Part shown: piece by piece, positions 36,445 through 45,753 of the stretch | How the letters are laid out: every line of letters begins with the position of its first letter | Position numbering within the stretch: position 1 is the first letter of the stretch | Source of the DNA: Limisphaera sp049537155 | Lineage (GTDB): Bacteria; Verrucomicrobiota; Verrucomicrobiia; Limisphaerales; Limisphaeraceae | Reading direction: 5' to 3' | Assembly: GCF_049537155.1 (NCBI RefSeq) | Contig: NZ_JBMVQZ010000009.1 | Span: forward strand, 1 to 64,000 | DNA length: 64,000 nt | The notes under the pieces: model-generated | What the model was told of the DNA's origin: nothing | What the model saw: the letters and a program-made list of their open reading frames with translations, nothing else | Database searches by the model: none | Translations under genes and position numbers: made by a program

Positions 36445-36643
36445 GCCCCGGCGGCGCAGGCTGGCCTGTCGCAGCCGCCGCAACCAGCCCGCCCCAACCC
36501 CGCGCCCGACCCGGGACGCAAGGGCTCAAGAGTCAGACCTTGTGCCGGGGAGTGGACGGAGCCCGGTTCCCTGGAAGACCGGTCCGGCCGGCGTTGTCCT
36601 TGCCCCGGGCGCCGCTTTGTGCCCAACCTGCGCACCTGCGATC

Positions 36644-37699
36644 ATGACCGCACGAGAACGTTTTCTGGCCGCCTGCCACTGCCAGCCGGTGGATCGGCCC
36701 CCCGTTTGGCTGATGCGCCAGGCAGGGCGCGCATTGCCGGAATACCGCGAACTCCGCAGGCGCCATCCGTTTTTGGACCTGGTTCGCACGCCGGAGCTGG
36801 CGGCGGAAGTGACCTTGCAGCCGGTGCGCCGGTTCGGTTTCGACGCGGCCATCCTCTTCAGCGACATCCTCGTGGTGAACGAAGGACTCGGCCAGGGATA
36901 CCGCTTCCGGGAAGAAGGCGGGATCGCCATGGATTTTGCGGTGGAAACCGCGCGGCACGTGGAACGGCTCGATCCGGGTCGGGTGCGGGAACGACTGGCC
37001 TATCTGCCCGACGCCATCCGACGCGTGCGGCAGCACCTGGGGGATCAGACCGCGTTGCTCGGTTTTGCCGGGGCGCCGTGGACACTGGCCAACTTTGCGT
37101 TGGAAGGCGGCAGCGCCGATGCCTGGGTGCGGGCCAAAAGGTTGTGGTGGGTAGACCGCCCGTTTTACGAGGCGCTCCTGGACCGGTTGACACGGGCTGT
37201 GATCGAGGCCCTCAAAATGCAGATCGAAGCCGGGGTGGACGCCGTCCAGCTTTTTGACAGTTTGGCCGGTGAGGCGGGGCCGACGTTGTACGCCGAGGCG
37301 GCGCTTCCCTGGCTGGGCCGGGTGGTGGAAGCCGTGGCCGGGCAGGTCCCCGTCATCGTGTTTGCGCGGGGTTACCACGGCGCGTGGTCCCGGCTGCTCC
37401 TGCCGGGGGTCTCGGTGCTGGGCCTGGACTGGCAGGTGGAACTTTCCGATGTGACGGCCGAACTACCCCCCACCACGGCGGTCCAGGGCAATCTGGATCC
37501 GTTCGTCCTGACGCTCGCACCGGAGGTCGTGCGGTCGGAGGTCGCCAGGCTGATGCACGCCATGTGCGGTCGGCCCGGCTGGATTTTCAATCTGGGTCAC
37601 GGTGTACCGCCCGGGGCGCGCCTGGACGCCATCCAGGCCCTCGTGGACACCGTGCGAGGGTTTGCAGCCACGGTCGGAGCCGGTAGATTGACCTCATGA
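36644..37699 (+). CDS. hemE: Uroporphyrinogen decarboxylase
   Basis: HemE removes four acetate carboxyl groups from uroporphyrinogen III in heme synthesis. The 351-residue protein begins with the family signature PPVWLMRQAGRALPEYRE and has the Asp-containing AAILFSDILVV strand (~70). It also has the GFAGAPWTLANF loop, LFDSLAG (~206), and the C-terminal FNLGHGVPPGA. All expected elements are intact. ATG 36644 was chosen because it precedes the family N-terminus; the upstream frame is not conserved. The last codons overlap the hemN start by four bases (ATGA), so hemE-hemN form one coupled unit. Confidence 0.97.
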   Translation: MTARERFLAACHCQPVDRPPVWLMRQAGRALPEYRELRRRHPFLDLVRTPELAAEVTLQPVRRFGFDAAILFSDILVVNEGLGQGYRFREEGGIAMDFAVETARHVERLDPGRVRERLAYLPDAIRRVRQHLGDQTALLGFAGAPWTLANFALEGGSADAWVRAKRLWWVDRPFYEALLDRLTRAVIEALKMQIEAGVDAVQLFDSLAGEAGPTLYAEAALPWLGRVVEAVAGQVPVIVFARGYHGAWSRLLLPGVSVLGLDWQVELSDVTAELPPTTAVQGNLDPFVLTLAPEVVRSEVARLMHAMCGRPGWIFNLGHGVPPGARLDAIQALVDTVRGFAATVGAGRLTS

Positions 37700-39075
37700 C
37701 GATGCTGTCCGTGGACCTGGACCTGGCGCGCAAGTACAACGTGCCGGGTCCACGTTACACCTCCTTCCCTCCGGCCAATCATTTCCGCGAAGGCATTCCC
37801 TGGTCGGAGGTGGAAACGCGCATCCGGGAGAACAACCGGACGGAGCGCGATCTTTCGCTCTATTTTCACATCCCCTTTTGCGAGACGCTCTGCTGGTTCT
37901 GCGGCTGCACCACGGTCATTACGTTGAACCATGACAAGGGCCGGCGGTACGTTGAAACCCTGGGCCGCGAGGTGGCCCGTATGGCAGCACTGCTCAATCC
38001 CCGGCGCAAGGTGGTGCAACTGCATTGGGGGGGCGGCTCGCCCACCTTTCTGCGCCCGGAAGAAATCCGGCGTCTGGGGGAGATCATCCACCGGCATTTC
38101 ACACTGGCACCGGACGTCGAGGCGGGGGTGGAAATCGACCCACGGCGGCTCACACGGGACCACCTGGTCGCCCTGCGCGAGGTCGGGTTCAACCGGGCTT
38201 CCATGGGCGTGCAGGATTTCGATCCGCAGGTCCAGAAGGCCGTGCACCGGATCCAACCGCGCGAACTGACCGAGCAGGTCCTGCAATGGTGCCGCGAACT
38301 CGGCTTCCAATCGGTCAACCTGGACCTGATCTACGGCCTGCCCCATCAGACGGTCGAATCGTTCAACCGGACGCTGGACATCGTGCTGGAACTGAGGCCC
38401 GACCGGCTGGCGGTGTTCAGCTACGCCCACGTGCCCTGGATCAAACCTGCCCAGCGGATCCTGGAAAAAATGCATCTGCTGCCCGCGCCGGAGACCAAAC
38501 TGCAGTTGCTCAAGCTGGTCATCGAACGTCTGACACGTGACGGCGGCTACGTGTACATCGGCATGGACCATTTTGCCCTGCCCACCGACGAACTGGCCGT
38601 GGCCCAGCGTCAGCGCAAGTTGCAGCGCAATTTCCAGGGCTACAGCACCCGCGCCGGGGCCGACATCTACGCCTTCGGCATGTCCAGCATTTCCCAGACA
38701 CCGGACATGTATTGGCAGAATCAAAAGGAACTCCCGGCCTACGAACAGGCGGTGGAATCGGGAGAAGCACCGCTGCATCGCGCCTACTTCCTCACCGAGG
38801 AGGATCAACGCCGGCGCGAGACCATCATGCGGGTCATGTGCGACCTCGGCCTCGACTATGCCGAGATGTCCGCCCGGCTCGGCGTGGACTTCGAACGCCA
38901 CTTCGCCACCGAACTGGCATCTCTGGCCCCGCTGGAAGCCGACGGTCTGATCCGGCGCAGACCGGGTGGATTCGAGGTGACCGACACGGGGCGGCTTTTC
39001 ATCCGCAACATCGCGATGTGCTTCGACAACACGCTGCCCCCGCCCGAACAGCGGCGTCATTCCCGCACGGTTTGA
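37696..39075 (+). CDS. hemN: Oxygen-independent coproporphyrinogen III oxidase
   Basis: This radical SAM enzyme decarboxylates two propionates of coproporphyrinogen III without oxygen. The 459-residue protein carries the cluster motif with Cys62, Cys66 and Cys69, plus the extra Cys71 (CETLCWFCGC). That extra Cys distinguishes true HemN from HemW-like chaperones. The N-terminal GPRYTSFPPA, the GGGSPTFL motif, and the C-terminal HemN domain (~365-450) are all present. The gene implies heme synthesis under low oxygen, in line with the many cytochromes in the window. Confidence 0.96.
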   Translation: MTMLSVDLDLARKYNVPGPRYTSFPPANHFREGIPWSEVETRIRENNRTERDLSLYFHIPFCETLCWFCGCTTVITLNHDKGRRYVETLGREVARMAALLNPRRKVVQLHWGGGSPTFLRPEEIRRLGEIIHRHFTLAPDVEAGVEIDPRRLTRDHLVALREVGFNRASMGVQDFDPQVQKAVHRIQPRELTEQVLQWCRELGFQSVNLDLIYGLPHQTVESFNRTLDIVLELRPDRLAVFSYAHVPWIKPAQRILEKMHLLPAPETKLQLLKLVIERLTRDGGYVYIGMDHFALPTDELAVAQRQRKLQRNFQGYSTRAGADIYAFGMSSISQTPDMYWQNQKELPAYEQAVESGEAPLHRAYFLTEEDQRRRETIMRVMCDLGLDYAEMSARLGVDFERHFATELASLAPLEADGLIRRRPGGFEVTDTGRLFIRNIAMCFDNTLPPPEQRRHSRTV

Positions 39076-39101
39076 ACCGGAGCCCGGCCGGAGAGACCGT
39101 C

Positions 39102-41111
39102 TCAGTTCACGCTCAGGCGGTACCACCCCTGCATGGCCGAGGCCGGGGCCGTCACCTTCCAAAGCGTGTTGCCCGAGAGACTTTCGAACCGGGCCGCGGT
39201 CTCTTCCAACCACGGTCCCGCGGGCTGCGGGGCCCGCCACAGCCGGAACGTCATCCCCGCCTGTGGCGCACCGACCTCGAACGTTGCCGTGAACACGCCC
39301 CCACTCCATGTGACGGGCCACGCGAACCGGAGGGTCGGCAGCGCCAGCGCCCGGACCTGCACCTCGCGCGCGGGTCCCCAGGGCAGCGTGCGGCCCGGCA
39401 GTTGAGCCCGCACCCGCAGCAGATACGTTTCCGTGGTTCCCGGCACAAAGACAAACCGTGCCTGGGATCCCGTGTCGGTCACCGTGCCATCCAGGATCCG
39501 GCCCGCATTCTCCACGCGGATGTCGTCCACCAACCAGCCCACGTCGGTCGAGGTCTGGTAGAAATACTGGCCGCCGGTGAAGTCATAGACGAAACGCAGT
39601 TGGGCAGCCCGCCCGGCGTAAGCCGACAGCGGGACCGTGACGGTGCTGTACGCGGACTGTCCGCCGTCGCCGGTGCCGGCCCGGCTCCAGAGCTCGTTCC
39701 ATGTGCGGCCCTCGTCGGTGCTGATCTGGAGGCGCGCGATCTGATTCGGCGTCGCCCAGCCGAGCCGCGACGCGAATCGCACCTGGCTGTTCGCCCGGAT
39801 CCAGAACACCGGGTTGAGTTGCAACACCTGGGCCGTGGCCGGGGATGGATGCGCCAGGTGAAAAGCGAAATTGCCGGAGGCGACCCTGCCGGTCACGTGC
39901 GGATCGTACCCCTCTGACACCGTGAATGTGACCTGCGAGAGACCCCCTTCGCCGCCTTCGAAAAAGGGGTCGTTGAGCAACCGGCTGGATTCCCACTGAT
40001 AATTGGTGGCCGCGGCCACCGGGCTCCAAGTGTAGAGGTTCTGGTTGGTGAGCGCGGCCGGGTCCGGCCCTGCCGGATGGGGGGCCATGTAGGGGGGAGT
40101 GAGGTCCAGCTTCACATTCCCGAGGTTGACCACGCTGACGTTGGTCACGTGCGTCAGCCCGGGTGCGCTGAATGTGACCGTGTAAGACCCGTTGCCGGGC
40201 ACCGGCACGGCGTATCCTCCGGACACGGCGGTGCGACCGTACCAGTTGTTGCCGCTCACGACCACCTCGATCCCTCCGATGCCCTCGCCCAGGTCATAAA
40301 AACCGTTCGTGTTCAGGTCGAAGTACGCCACACCGGTGATCAGGGGCGTGGCGCCCGAACGGGTGGCAAAATCCTGGGTGACCACCTGGGGGCCCACATC
40401 CGGATGGTTGGTGTTCACCACGCCGATTCCCACCTCGCGGAAGTTGGCCCCGTGAATGTTGAGACGGTGCCCCGGCGGATCCTGCATCCCTCCGGGACCG
40501 GTGCCCCAGTCCACTTCGAAAGCTGCATGGCCGTGGAAGACCGACCGCGCATAGGCATAGACGTTTTCACCGTACGTGCTCCACGGATAACCCGCCTGCG
40601 TGATCCGATCGCCCGGGTCCGACCCGTCCGAGCCGATGTGACCCTGATACCCCTGCATGGCCATGTCCAAAGTGTGTGCGCGGGCCGCCTGGAGCAGTTG
40701 GGCGTTCATGGCCAGGGGCGGCACCGGCGGCAGCGACGCAACGTCCGCCTGCATCTTGTCGAGGTCCACCTGGAAGAAGGAATAGGCCGACAACACTTGC
40801 GGGTCGGTGGTGTTGGCCAGGCGAACGGCCTCGCCGGCCGGATCGAGCCGCGCGCGATTGATGTACTCGAGGTAAAGCTGCTCCTCGTCGGTGGGCTCGC
40901 CAATCGACCACAACGAGGCGCCGGGGGGCGGGTCATGTTGCATTTCCCCCGCGGCGAAAACGTCCCTCGATACCACGGGCGGGGCCGGTGGCGGCGCCTG
41001 AGGGACGGTTGTCTGCCCCTTAAGGATAGTTGGGAAAAACAGCAGAACCGCGCCCAGACCGGGCAAACCTCGAGGCATGGGGCGCCGCGTGCGCACGGGA
41101 TGGCATGGCAT
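39102..41111 (-). CDS. Secreted CAP (SCP/PR-1) domain protein with beta-sandwich modules
   Basis: A basic N-terminus and signal helix (LPGLGAVLLFFPTILKGQ) lead into a CAP domain (residues ~65-255). This domain has AARAHTLDMAMQ, the STYGENVYA motif, and HRLNIHGANFREVGIG, the conserved His/Glu pairs. A Ca-binding-like DLNTNGFYDLGEG linker (~265) and immunoglobulin or LamG-like beta modules (~390-560) follow. The C-terminal end has FRLWRAPQPAGPWLEET and WYRLSV, like the exported proteins of the galactan locus. CAP proteins are extracellular; in bacteria their function is mostly unknown. ATG 41111 gives a normal signal; the frame opens at 41198. Confidence 0.82.
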   Translation of the reverse strand: MPCHPVRTRRPMPRGLPGLGAVLLFFPTILKGQTTVPQAPPPAPPVVSRDVFAAGEMQHDPPPGASLWSIGEPTDEEQLYLEYINRARLDPAGEAVRLANTTDPQVLSAYSFFQVDLDKMQADVASLPPVPPLAMNAQLLQAARAHTLDMAMQGYQGHIGSDGSDPGDRITQAGYPWSTYGENVYAYARSVFHGHAAFEVDWGTGPGGMQDPPGHRLNIHGANFREVGIGVVNTNHPDVGPQVVTQDFATRSGATPLITGVAYFDLNTNGFYDLGEGIGGIEVVVSGNNWYGRTAVSGGYAVPVPGNGSYTVTFSAPGLTHVTNVSVVNLGNVKLDLTPPYMAPHPAGPDPAALTNQNLYTWSPVAAATNYQWESSRLLNDPFFEGGEGGLSQVTFTVSEGYDPHVTGRVASGNFAFHLAHPSPATAQVLQLNPVFWIRANSQVRFASRLGWATPNQIARLQISTDEGRTWNELWSRAGTGDGGQSAYSTVTVPLSAYAGRAAQLRFVYDFTGGQYFYQTSTDVGWLVDDIRVENAGRILDGTVTDTGSQARFVFVPGTTETYLLRVRAQLPGRTLPWGPAREVQVRALALPTLRFAWPVTWSGGVFTATFEVGAPQAGMTFRLWRAPQPAGPWLEETAARFESLSGNTLWKVTAPASAMQGWYRLSVN

Positions 41112-41259
41112 GGACCTCGCAACGACATCTGCATCCCGTTCGGGGACGATCATCGCCGGTGCGGGAGTCGGCCACCCGCAGGAATCGTCATCGGCCATGG
41201 CCCCACCATAGCCGCCGAAGGCGAGCCTGGCAAACTTCGGCGAACCGGCGCCGCCCCGC

Positions 41260-42579
41260 TCACTCTTTCAACCCCCGCAGGTCCACTTCCCACGCCTCGT
41301 TTGCCCGCAGCATTTCGTCCCAGGTTACCTCCGCACGGCGGTAGGCCGCGGTGCGCCCCAGGATGGCGGTGAGATTGCTCCGCACACTGGGTGCCACGGT
41401 GGGATTGGAGACGTCCCCCGAACGGATGGCCCGATGGAATTCGGCGATGTTGTTTACCGCACCCTCCGTGTACAGGTTGGCCAGTTCCCCACCGTTGAAC
41501 AGGTCGTCGTCCGCCCGCACCATGACCCGGCCGAAATAGTGCGTGTCGGCGTACCCTTTGAACCCGTACACACGGCACATGATGTCGTCGATGCCCGACC
41601 CCACCTGCTTGGAAAGGAAATTCACCAGCAGATCGTTCGGGAAACGGAACACGCAGGAAAAGTGGTCCCAGCAGTCGCCCACAAAATCCCGTTTGCGGCC
41701 GCCGCTGCCCCACGCACTCACCGGCGCGGCGTCCAAAAACCAGGTGGCCACGTCAATGGCGTGGATGTTCTGTTCCACGATCACGTCGCCGCTGAGTTTG
41801 CGGTCCACACCCCACGCACGGAGACGGATCTCCGGGTTCGTGGGATCGGTGCGCAGGAGCCGGTCCATGTGACGCCATGTGGGACCGCACAGATAACTGG
41901 CCTCACCGTTGATCAGCGCGCCGATCATGCCCCGGTGCACACGGCGCACCGCCTCCTGGTAGGACGGATGCGCCCGGGTCTGGAAATCCACCAGAAAACA
42001 CAGCTTTCGTTCCGTGGCGCGGCGGCCGGCTTCTTCGATCCGGCGACACCCGGGTACGTCCACGGCGATGGGTTTGGCCAGGAAGACGTGTTTGCCCGCC
42101 TCCACACTGTCCCAAGCCTGGGCCGGATGAAACCAGGGCGGCGTCTCGATCACCACCGCGTCCACCGGCTGTTCCAACAACCGCAGGTACCCTTTCAACC
42201 CTGTGAACCGCGCCTGCTCCGGCACACCGAACTTCTCCCCCGCCTCGGCGACCCGGTCGGGAAAGTAATCCGCCACGGCGGTAATCCGGTAACCGCCATG
42301 CTTGAGAAACAACCCGCCGATCCACTGGCCCCGGTTGCCGCAGCCGATCAGGCCGAGGGTCAGCATCTCCTGCGCCGCCGTGCCCCGCACAAGCCCGGGC
42401 CGCAACAGCGTCAATCCGGCCGCCGCCGCGCCCGCGGCCAGGAACCGCCGGCGCGTGATCCCGCCCGGGCGGGTGCCCCGCGTGTGAGGTTCGGAAGGAC
42501 CGAACCCGCCGGCGTGGGCGTCCGGTGAGCTGCGTCGTGTCAAATCAGCCTCGGAATCTGGCCTCGCATTCATGCGCAT
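41260..42579 (-). CDS. Tat-exported Gfo/Idh/MocA family oxidoreductase
   Basis: The protein has a twin-arginine signal (TRRRFLAAGAAAAGLTLL, residues ~42-60). The Rossmann domain follows, with LGLIGCGNRGQW, and the family EKP-like site appears as FLAKPIAVDVPGC. The C-terminal sandwich domain contains VIVEQNIHAIDVATWF. The family uses NAD(P) to oxidise or reduce sugars, inositols or related compounds. The Tat signal is typical of the Planctomycetes/Verrucomicrobiota group. Its gene lies 40 bases after the MFS transporter gene on the same strand, so the two probably handle one sugar or polyol. ATG 42579 was used; an earlier frame start at 42669 lies inside the MFS gene. Confidence 0.88.
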   Translation of the reverse strand: MRMNARPDSEADLTRRSSPDAHAGGFGPSEPHTRGTRPGGITRRRFLAAGAAAAGLTLLRPGLVRGTAAQEMLTLGLIGCGNRGQWIGGLFLKHGGYRITAVADYFPDRVAEAGEKFGVPEQARFTGLKGYLRLLEQPVDAVVIETPPWFHPAQAWDSVEAGKHVFLAKPIAVDVPGCRRIEEAGRRATERKLCFLVDFQTRAHPSYQEAVRRVHRGMIGALINGEASYLCGPTWRHMDRLLRTDPTNPEIRLRAWGVDRKLSGDVIVEQNIHAIDVATWFLDAAPVSAWGSGGRKRDFVGDCWDHFSCVFRFPNDLLVNFLSKQVGSGIDDIMCRVYGFKGYADTHYFGRVMVRADDDLFNGGELANLYTEGAVNNIAEFHRAIRSGDVSNPTVAPSVRSNLTAILGRTAAYRRAEVTWDEMLRANEAWEVDLRGLKE

Positions 42580-42619
42580 GTGGGATTTGCAGAACCGGCC
42601 GCGCCGATGGCGGTGCCGA

Positions 42620-43987
42620 TCATGACTGCTGCGTGCCCTTGCGGGGCCGCGACGAGTCGAACTTGCCATGAGCCACCATCATCAACAAGCCCCCGATGAG
42701 CCCGAACGGCGCCATGAAATAGAAGTAATTGCCCAGGTTCTGATCCAGCAGCCGGCCCAACACGATCCCCGCCAGACTGCCGCCGAAATACTGGAAGGAA
42801 TCAATCACCCCGAGCGCAAACCCGGACATGCGACGTCCGCCGATGTCCATGGGAGCCGCACTGCCCAGGATCGAGTGCGTCGAATTGGCCGTGAACGAGA
42901 TCAGCACCAGGAACACAATCGCCGCCGTGACACCGTGGAACCGGGCGGCCAACAGAATCAGCGCCGTTTCCATGAAATAGAGCACGGCCGCCACCGGCGC
43001 CCGGTGCCCCTTGAACAGCGTGTCCGACACGTAGCCCGCCAGCAACGAACCCGCCGACGCCATGAATGGAATCAGGAAGGCCAGGAACTGAAACTGCGCC
43101 GAGCGCAGGTCCACCTGGTAGAGGTCCTGCATGTACCGAGGAAACCACTGGTCCACCGCCTGGCGCACCGCGCCCGTGCAGGCGTAGGCGGCCGCCGTGA
43201 TCCACACCACCGGCTGACCCGCCACGGCTCGCAACACCTCGCCGATCTTGGCCCGCACCTCGCCCGGGGCCTCCGCAACTGCCGAGGGATCCGAAGGCGA
43301 AGTGTCCGGTACGACCCCCGCGTAACCCGCCTGTTCGGGCGTCTCCCGCACCCACAGCGCCACCGCCACGGCCACTAGCACGCACAGCACCGACGGCACC
43401 CAGAACAACCAGCGCCAGTGCAACGGCGGCACCTGCAACAGCCCTGCCACGCTGAACCCGGCCAGCAAGGCCGGACCCAGCGTGAAGATGCCAAACCGCC
43501 CCAGATTGATCATGAACCCGAAGATGCCCGAGAACCGGCCGCGTTCGCGCCGGGCGAACCAGGCCGTGTTGATCTTCACCATGCCCGGCGCGCCAAAGGA
43601 CTGGAAGTAACCGTCCAACGCACGGATGGCCACGAACAGGCCGAGCATCCCGGCGAACGACGCCGCGCCAAACAGGAGGTTCATCGCCACCGTGCCGGCC
43701 GCCCCGATGAGCATGGCCCGTTTGCCCCCCAGCCGATCCGCCAGGGCGCCGTTGACGATCAACCCCAACGCGTAGGCCAGGAGGGCCGCGCTGATGATGT
43801 GACCGATCTGCTCCCGGCTGAACCCGAACTCCCGGCTGATCTCGGGGTTGGCCAGCGAGAGGTTGTACCGGCACATGTAAAAGCTGGTGTAGAGCAACCC
43901 CAGCCAACCCCAGTTCCATCCCCTTCGGAGCCGAAAACCGGGTGGGTATCGGGGACGGGCGGTTTCATGAATCTCGACCTGGTCCAT
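42620..43987 (-). CDS. MFS transporter, organophosphate:phosphate antiporter-like
   Basis: The 455-residue protein has about 12 membrane helices. The N-terminal LYTSFYMCRYNLSLANPEI and the loop GALADRLGGKRAMLIGA (~75) are typical of the organophosphate:Pi antiporter (GlpT/UhpT) branch. So are GYFQSFGAPGMVKINTAWF and the second-half GYVSDTLFKGHRAP. Substrates of this branch are sugar phosphates or glycerol phosphate; similar transporters in this phylum may take unphosphorylated sugars. ATG 43987 precedes the first helix; the much longer upstream frame is not coding. The oxidoreductase gene follows. Confidence 0.88.
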   Translation of the reverse strand: MDQVEIHETARPRYPPGFRLRRGWNWGWLGLLYTSFYMCRYNLSLANPEISREFGFSREQIGHIISAALLAYALGLIVNGALADRLGGKRAMLIGAAGTVAMNLLFGAASFAGMLGLFVAIRALDGYFQSFGAPGMVKINTAWFARRERGRFSGIFGFMINLGRFGIFTLGPALLAGFSVAGLLQVPPLHWRWLFWVPSVLCVLVAVAVALWVRETPEQAGYAGVVPDTSPSDPSAVAEAPGEVRAKIGEVLRAVAGQPVVWITAAAYACTGAVRQAVDQWFPRYMQDLYQVDLRSAQFQFLAFLIPFMASAGSLLAGYVSDTLFKGHRAPVAAVLYFMETALILLAARFHGVTAAIVFLVLISFTANSTHSILGSAAPMDIGGRRMSGFALGVIDSFQYFGGSLAGIVLGRLLDQNLGNYFYFMAPFGLIGGLLMMVAHGKFDSSRPRKGTQQS

Positions 43988-44281
43988 GATTGTCTGCTGC
44001 TGCGTGAGGTCGCGCCGCGGCGCGCCAGCTAACCAGACCCCCGGCCGGGCCGTCAAAAGCTTTTGCCCGGTTGCCGCGAAAGCCACCGGCTCACCGGCCC
44101 ATCCCCTCCGGAGAAGCGAAGCGCTCGGGTAGCGACCCGCCCGGCAGGGGCAGGTAGGGCGCGGACCTGCCCGGTCGGGCCCGCCCTCTTGGATCGAGGT
44201 CTTCTGCCGGTGCCAATTTCCGGTTGCGGCGCCGCCGGTTTTCCATATGCTGTACGGGCTCTGGACGTTTCGAGCCCAACG

Positions 44282-44545
44282 ATGAACGCCGAACTTTGCA
44301 AGCGAGCGCTGGAAAAGGTCGGGGACCCGAACATCCTGGTGAACATTGTTTCCCGACGGGTCCGGCAACTGCTCTCCGGTTCGGGCGGTTTGAGCCGCCC
44401 GCAGGTGGCCCATCATCCAAACATGGACGCCACGGACATCGCGCTGCTGGAGATCGCCGAGGGAAAGATTGTCTGGGAATTCCCCGAAGCCGACGAGGCA
44501 GGGGCACCCGCAGAAAAGCCCCGGCGCCGTACCCGGCGGAGCTGA
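44282..44545 (+). CDS. rpoZ: RNA polymerase omega subunit-like protein
   Basis: The 87-residue protein fits the small RNA polymerase omega family. It has helix 1 with LVNIVSRRVRQL, then the conserved ATDIALLEIAEGKIVWEF helix. The C-terminal tail is basic (RRRTRRS). Omega helps assemble the beta-prime subunit. Verrucomicrobial omegas look divergent, hence the less than full certainty. ATG 44282 gives the expected short N-terminus. smpB follows 67 bases later on the same strand. Confidence 0.82.
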   Translation: MNAELCKRALEKVGDPNILVNIVSRRVRQLLSGSGGLSRPQVAHHPNMDATDIALLEIAEGKIVWEFPEADEAGAPAEKPRRRTRRS

Positions 44546-44612
44546 TCGGGTTTCCCACGTTGACCCCACACCGCAACTGGCCAGGAGGGCGACCTTCTGG
44601 CAGTTGTAGTTT

Positions 44613-45074
44613 ATGGACCGGATCGTGACCAACCCGAAAGCCCGGCACGACTACCACATCGTGGAGACGGTGGAGGCCGGAATCGTGCTGCGGGGTACGG
44701 AGGTCAAGGCCCTGCGGGAGAAACGGGCCAGCCTGCGGGAGGCCTGGGCCGAGGTCCGGAACGGCGAGGTCTGGTTGCGCAACGCGCGTATCGAGGAGTA
44801 CAAGCCCGGCGGTTGGACCAATCACGCGCCCCAAGGCGACCGCAAGCTCCTGTTGCACAAACACCAGATTCACCGGCTCCAGAGCCTGACCGCCGCCAAG
44901 GGCCACACCCTGGTGCCGCTCTCGATGTACTGGAAAAACGGTCGCGTCAAAGTCGAACTGGCCGTTGCCCGCGGTAAATCCCAGGTGGATCGCCGGGAGG
45001 AAATCAAACGGCGCGAAAGCGAGCTGGAACTGCGCCGGGCCCTGGCACGAAAGGATCACCGGCCCCGAACATGA
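44613..45074 (+). CDS. smpB: SsrA (tmRNA)-binding protein
   Basis: SmpB delivers tmRNA to stalled ribosomes. The 153-residue protein has the signature DYHIVETVEAGIVLRGTEVK, then LRNARIEEYKPG. The C-terminal part has KVELAVARGKSQVDRREEIK. It ends in a basic tail that enters the ribosomal mRNA channel. Length and motifs are normal. I found no tmRNA gene in the window. Confidence 0.97.
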   Translation: MDRIVTNPKARHDYHIVETVEAGIVLRGTEVKALREKRASLREAWAEVRNGEVWLRNARIEEYKPGGWTNHAPQGDRKLLLHKHQIHRLQSLTAAKGHTLVPLSMYWKNGRVKVELAVARGKSQVDRREEIKRRESELELRRALARKDHRPRT

Positions 45075-45195
45075 ACCGCCCGCCTGCGCACCTCCGCTGC
45101 CGCGTTGTCCGGCGCCGCCCGGTCGGTCCCCAACCGGTGCCGCCCGCTGGGACAAGCTCCACCGGGCACGGTCACCCCGCGGGTGGACGCATCCC

Positions 45196-45753
45196 ATGAG
45201 GTTCCTGGTTGCCATCACCGGCGCCAGCGGCGCGCTGTACGCCCAGCGCCTGCTGGACAATCTGGATCCGAACCAGCACGAGGTGCACGTGGTGCTGAGC
45301 CGCTATGCACCGCAGGTGATCGAGGCGGAGTTGCCCGGGGGATTGCGCCTGGCACCGGGCGTGCGCATCCACAACGCCCGGAGCATGAACGTCCCCTTTG
45401 CCAGCGGCAGCAACCCGCCGGACGCCATGGTGGTGATCCCCTGCACGATGGGAACGCTGGGACGGATCGCTCACGGTTACAGCGAGGACCTGCTCCTTCG
45501 GGCAGCGGACGTCGTGCTGAAGGAACGGCGCAAACTGATCCTGGTCCCGCGGGAGACGCCGCTGAACCTGGTCCACGTGCGGAATTTCGAGCTGTTGTTG
45601 CAGGCCGGCGCGGTGATCCTGCCGGCCAACCCCTCGTTTTACACCTGCCCGACCACGGTGCAGGCCGTGGTGGACACCGTGGTGGCACGGGTGCTGGATC
45701 ACCTGGGCGTGCCACACCGGCTGGTCCCGCGTTGGGCCGAAGAGCTGGAATGA
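45196..45753 (+). CDS. ubiX: UbiX-type flavin prenyltransferase
   Basis: UbiX prenylates FMN to make the cofactor of UbiD-type decarboxylases. The 185-residue protein starts with the FMN-binding VAITGASGALYAQRLL. It has FASGSNPPDAMVVIPCTMGTLG, then KLILVPRETPLNLVHVRN, the dimethylallyl-phosphate site. All expected residues are kept. It overlaps the UbiA-type gene by four bases (ATGA). The partner UbiD is not in this window. Such an ubiX-ubiA pair often belongs to menaquinone synthesis in anaerobic or non-ubiquinone bacteria. Confidence 0.95.
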   Translation: MRFLVAITGASGALYAQRLLDNLDPNQHEVHVVLSRYAPQVIEAELPGGLRLAPGVRIHNARSMNVPFASGSNPPDAMVVIPCTMGTLGRIAHGYSEDLLLRAADVVLKERRKLILVPRETPLNLVHVRNFELLLQAGAVILPANPSFYTCPTTVQAVVDTVVARVLDHLGVPHRLVPRWAEELE

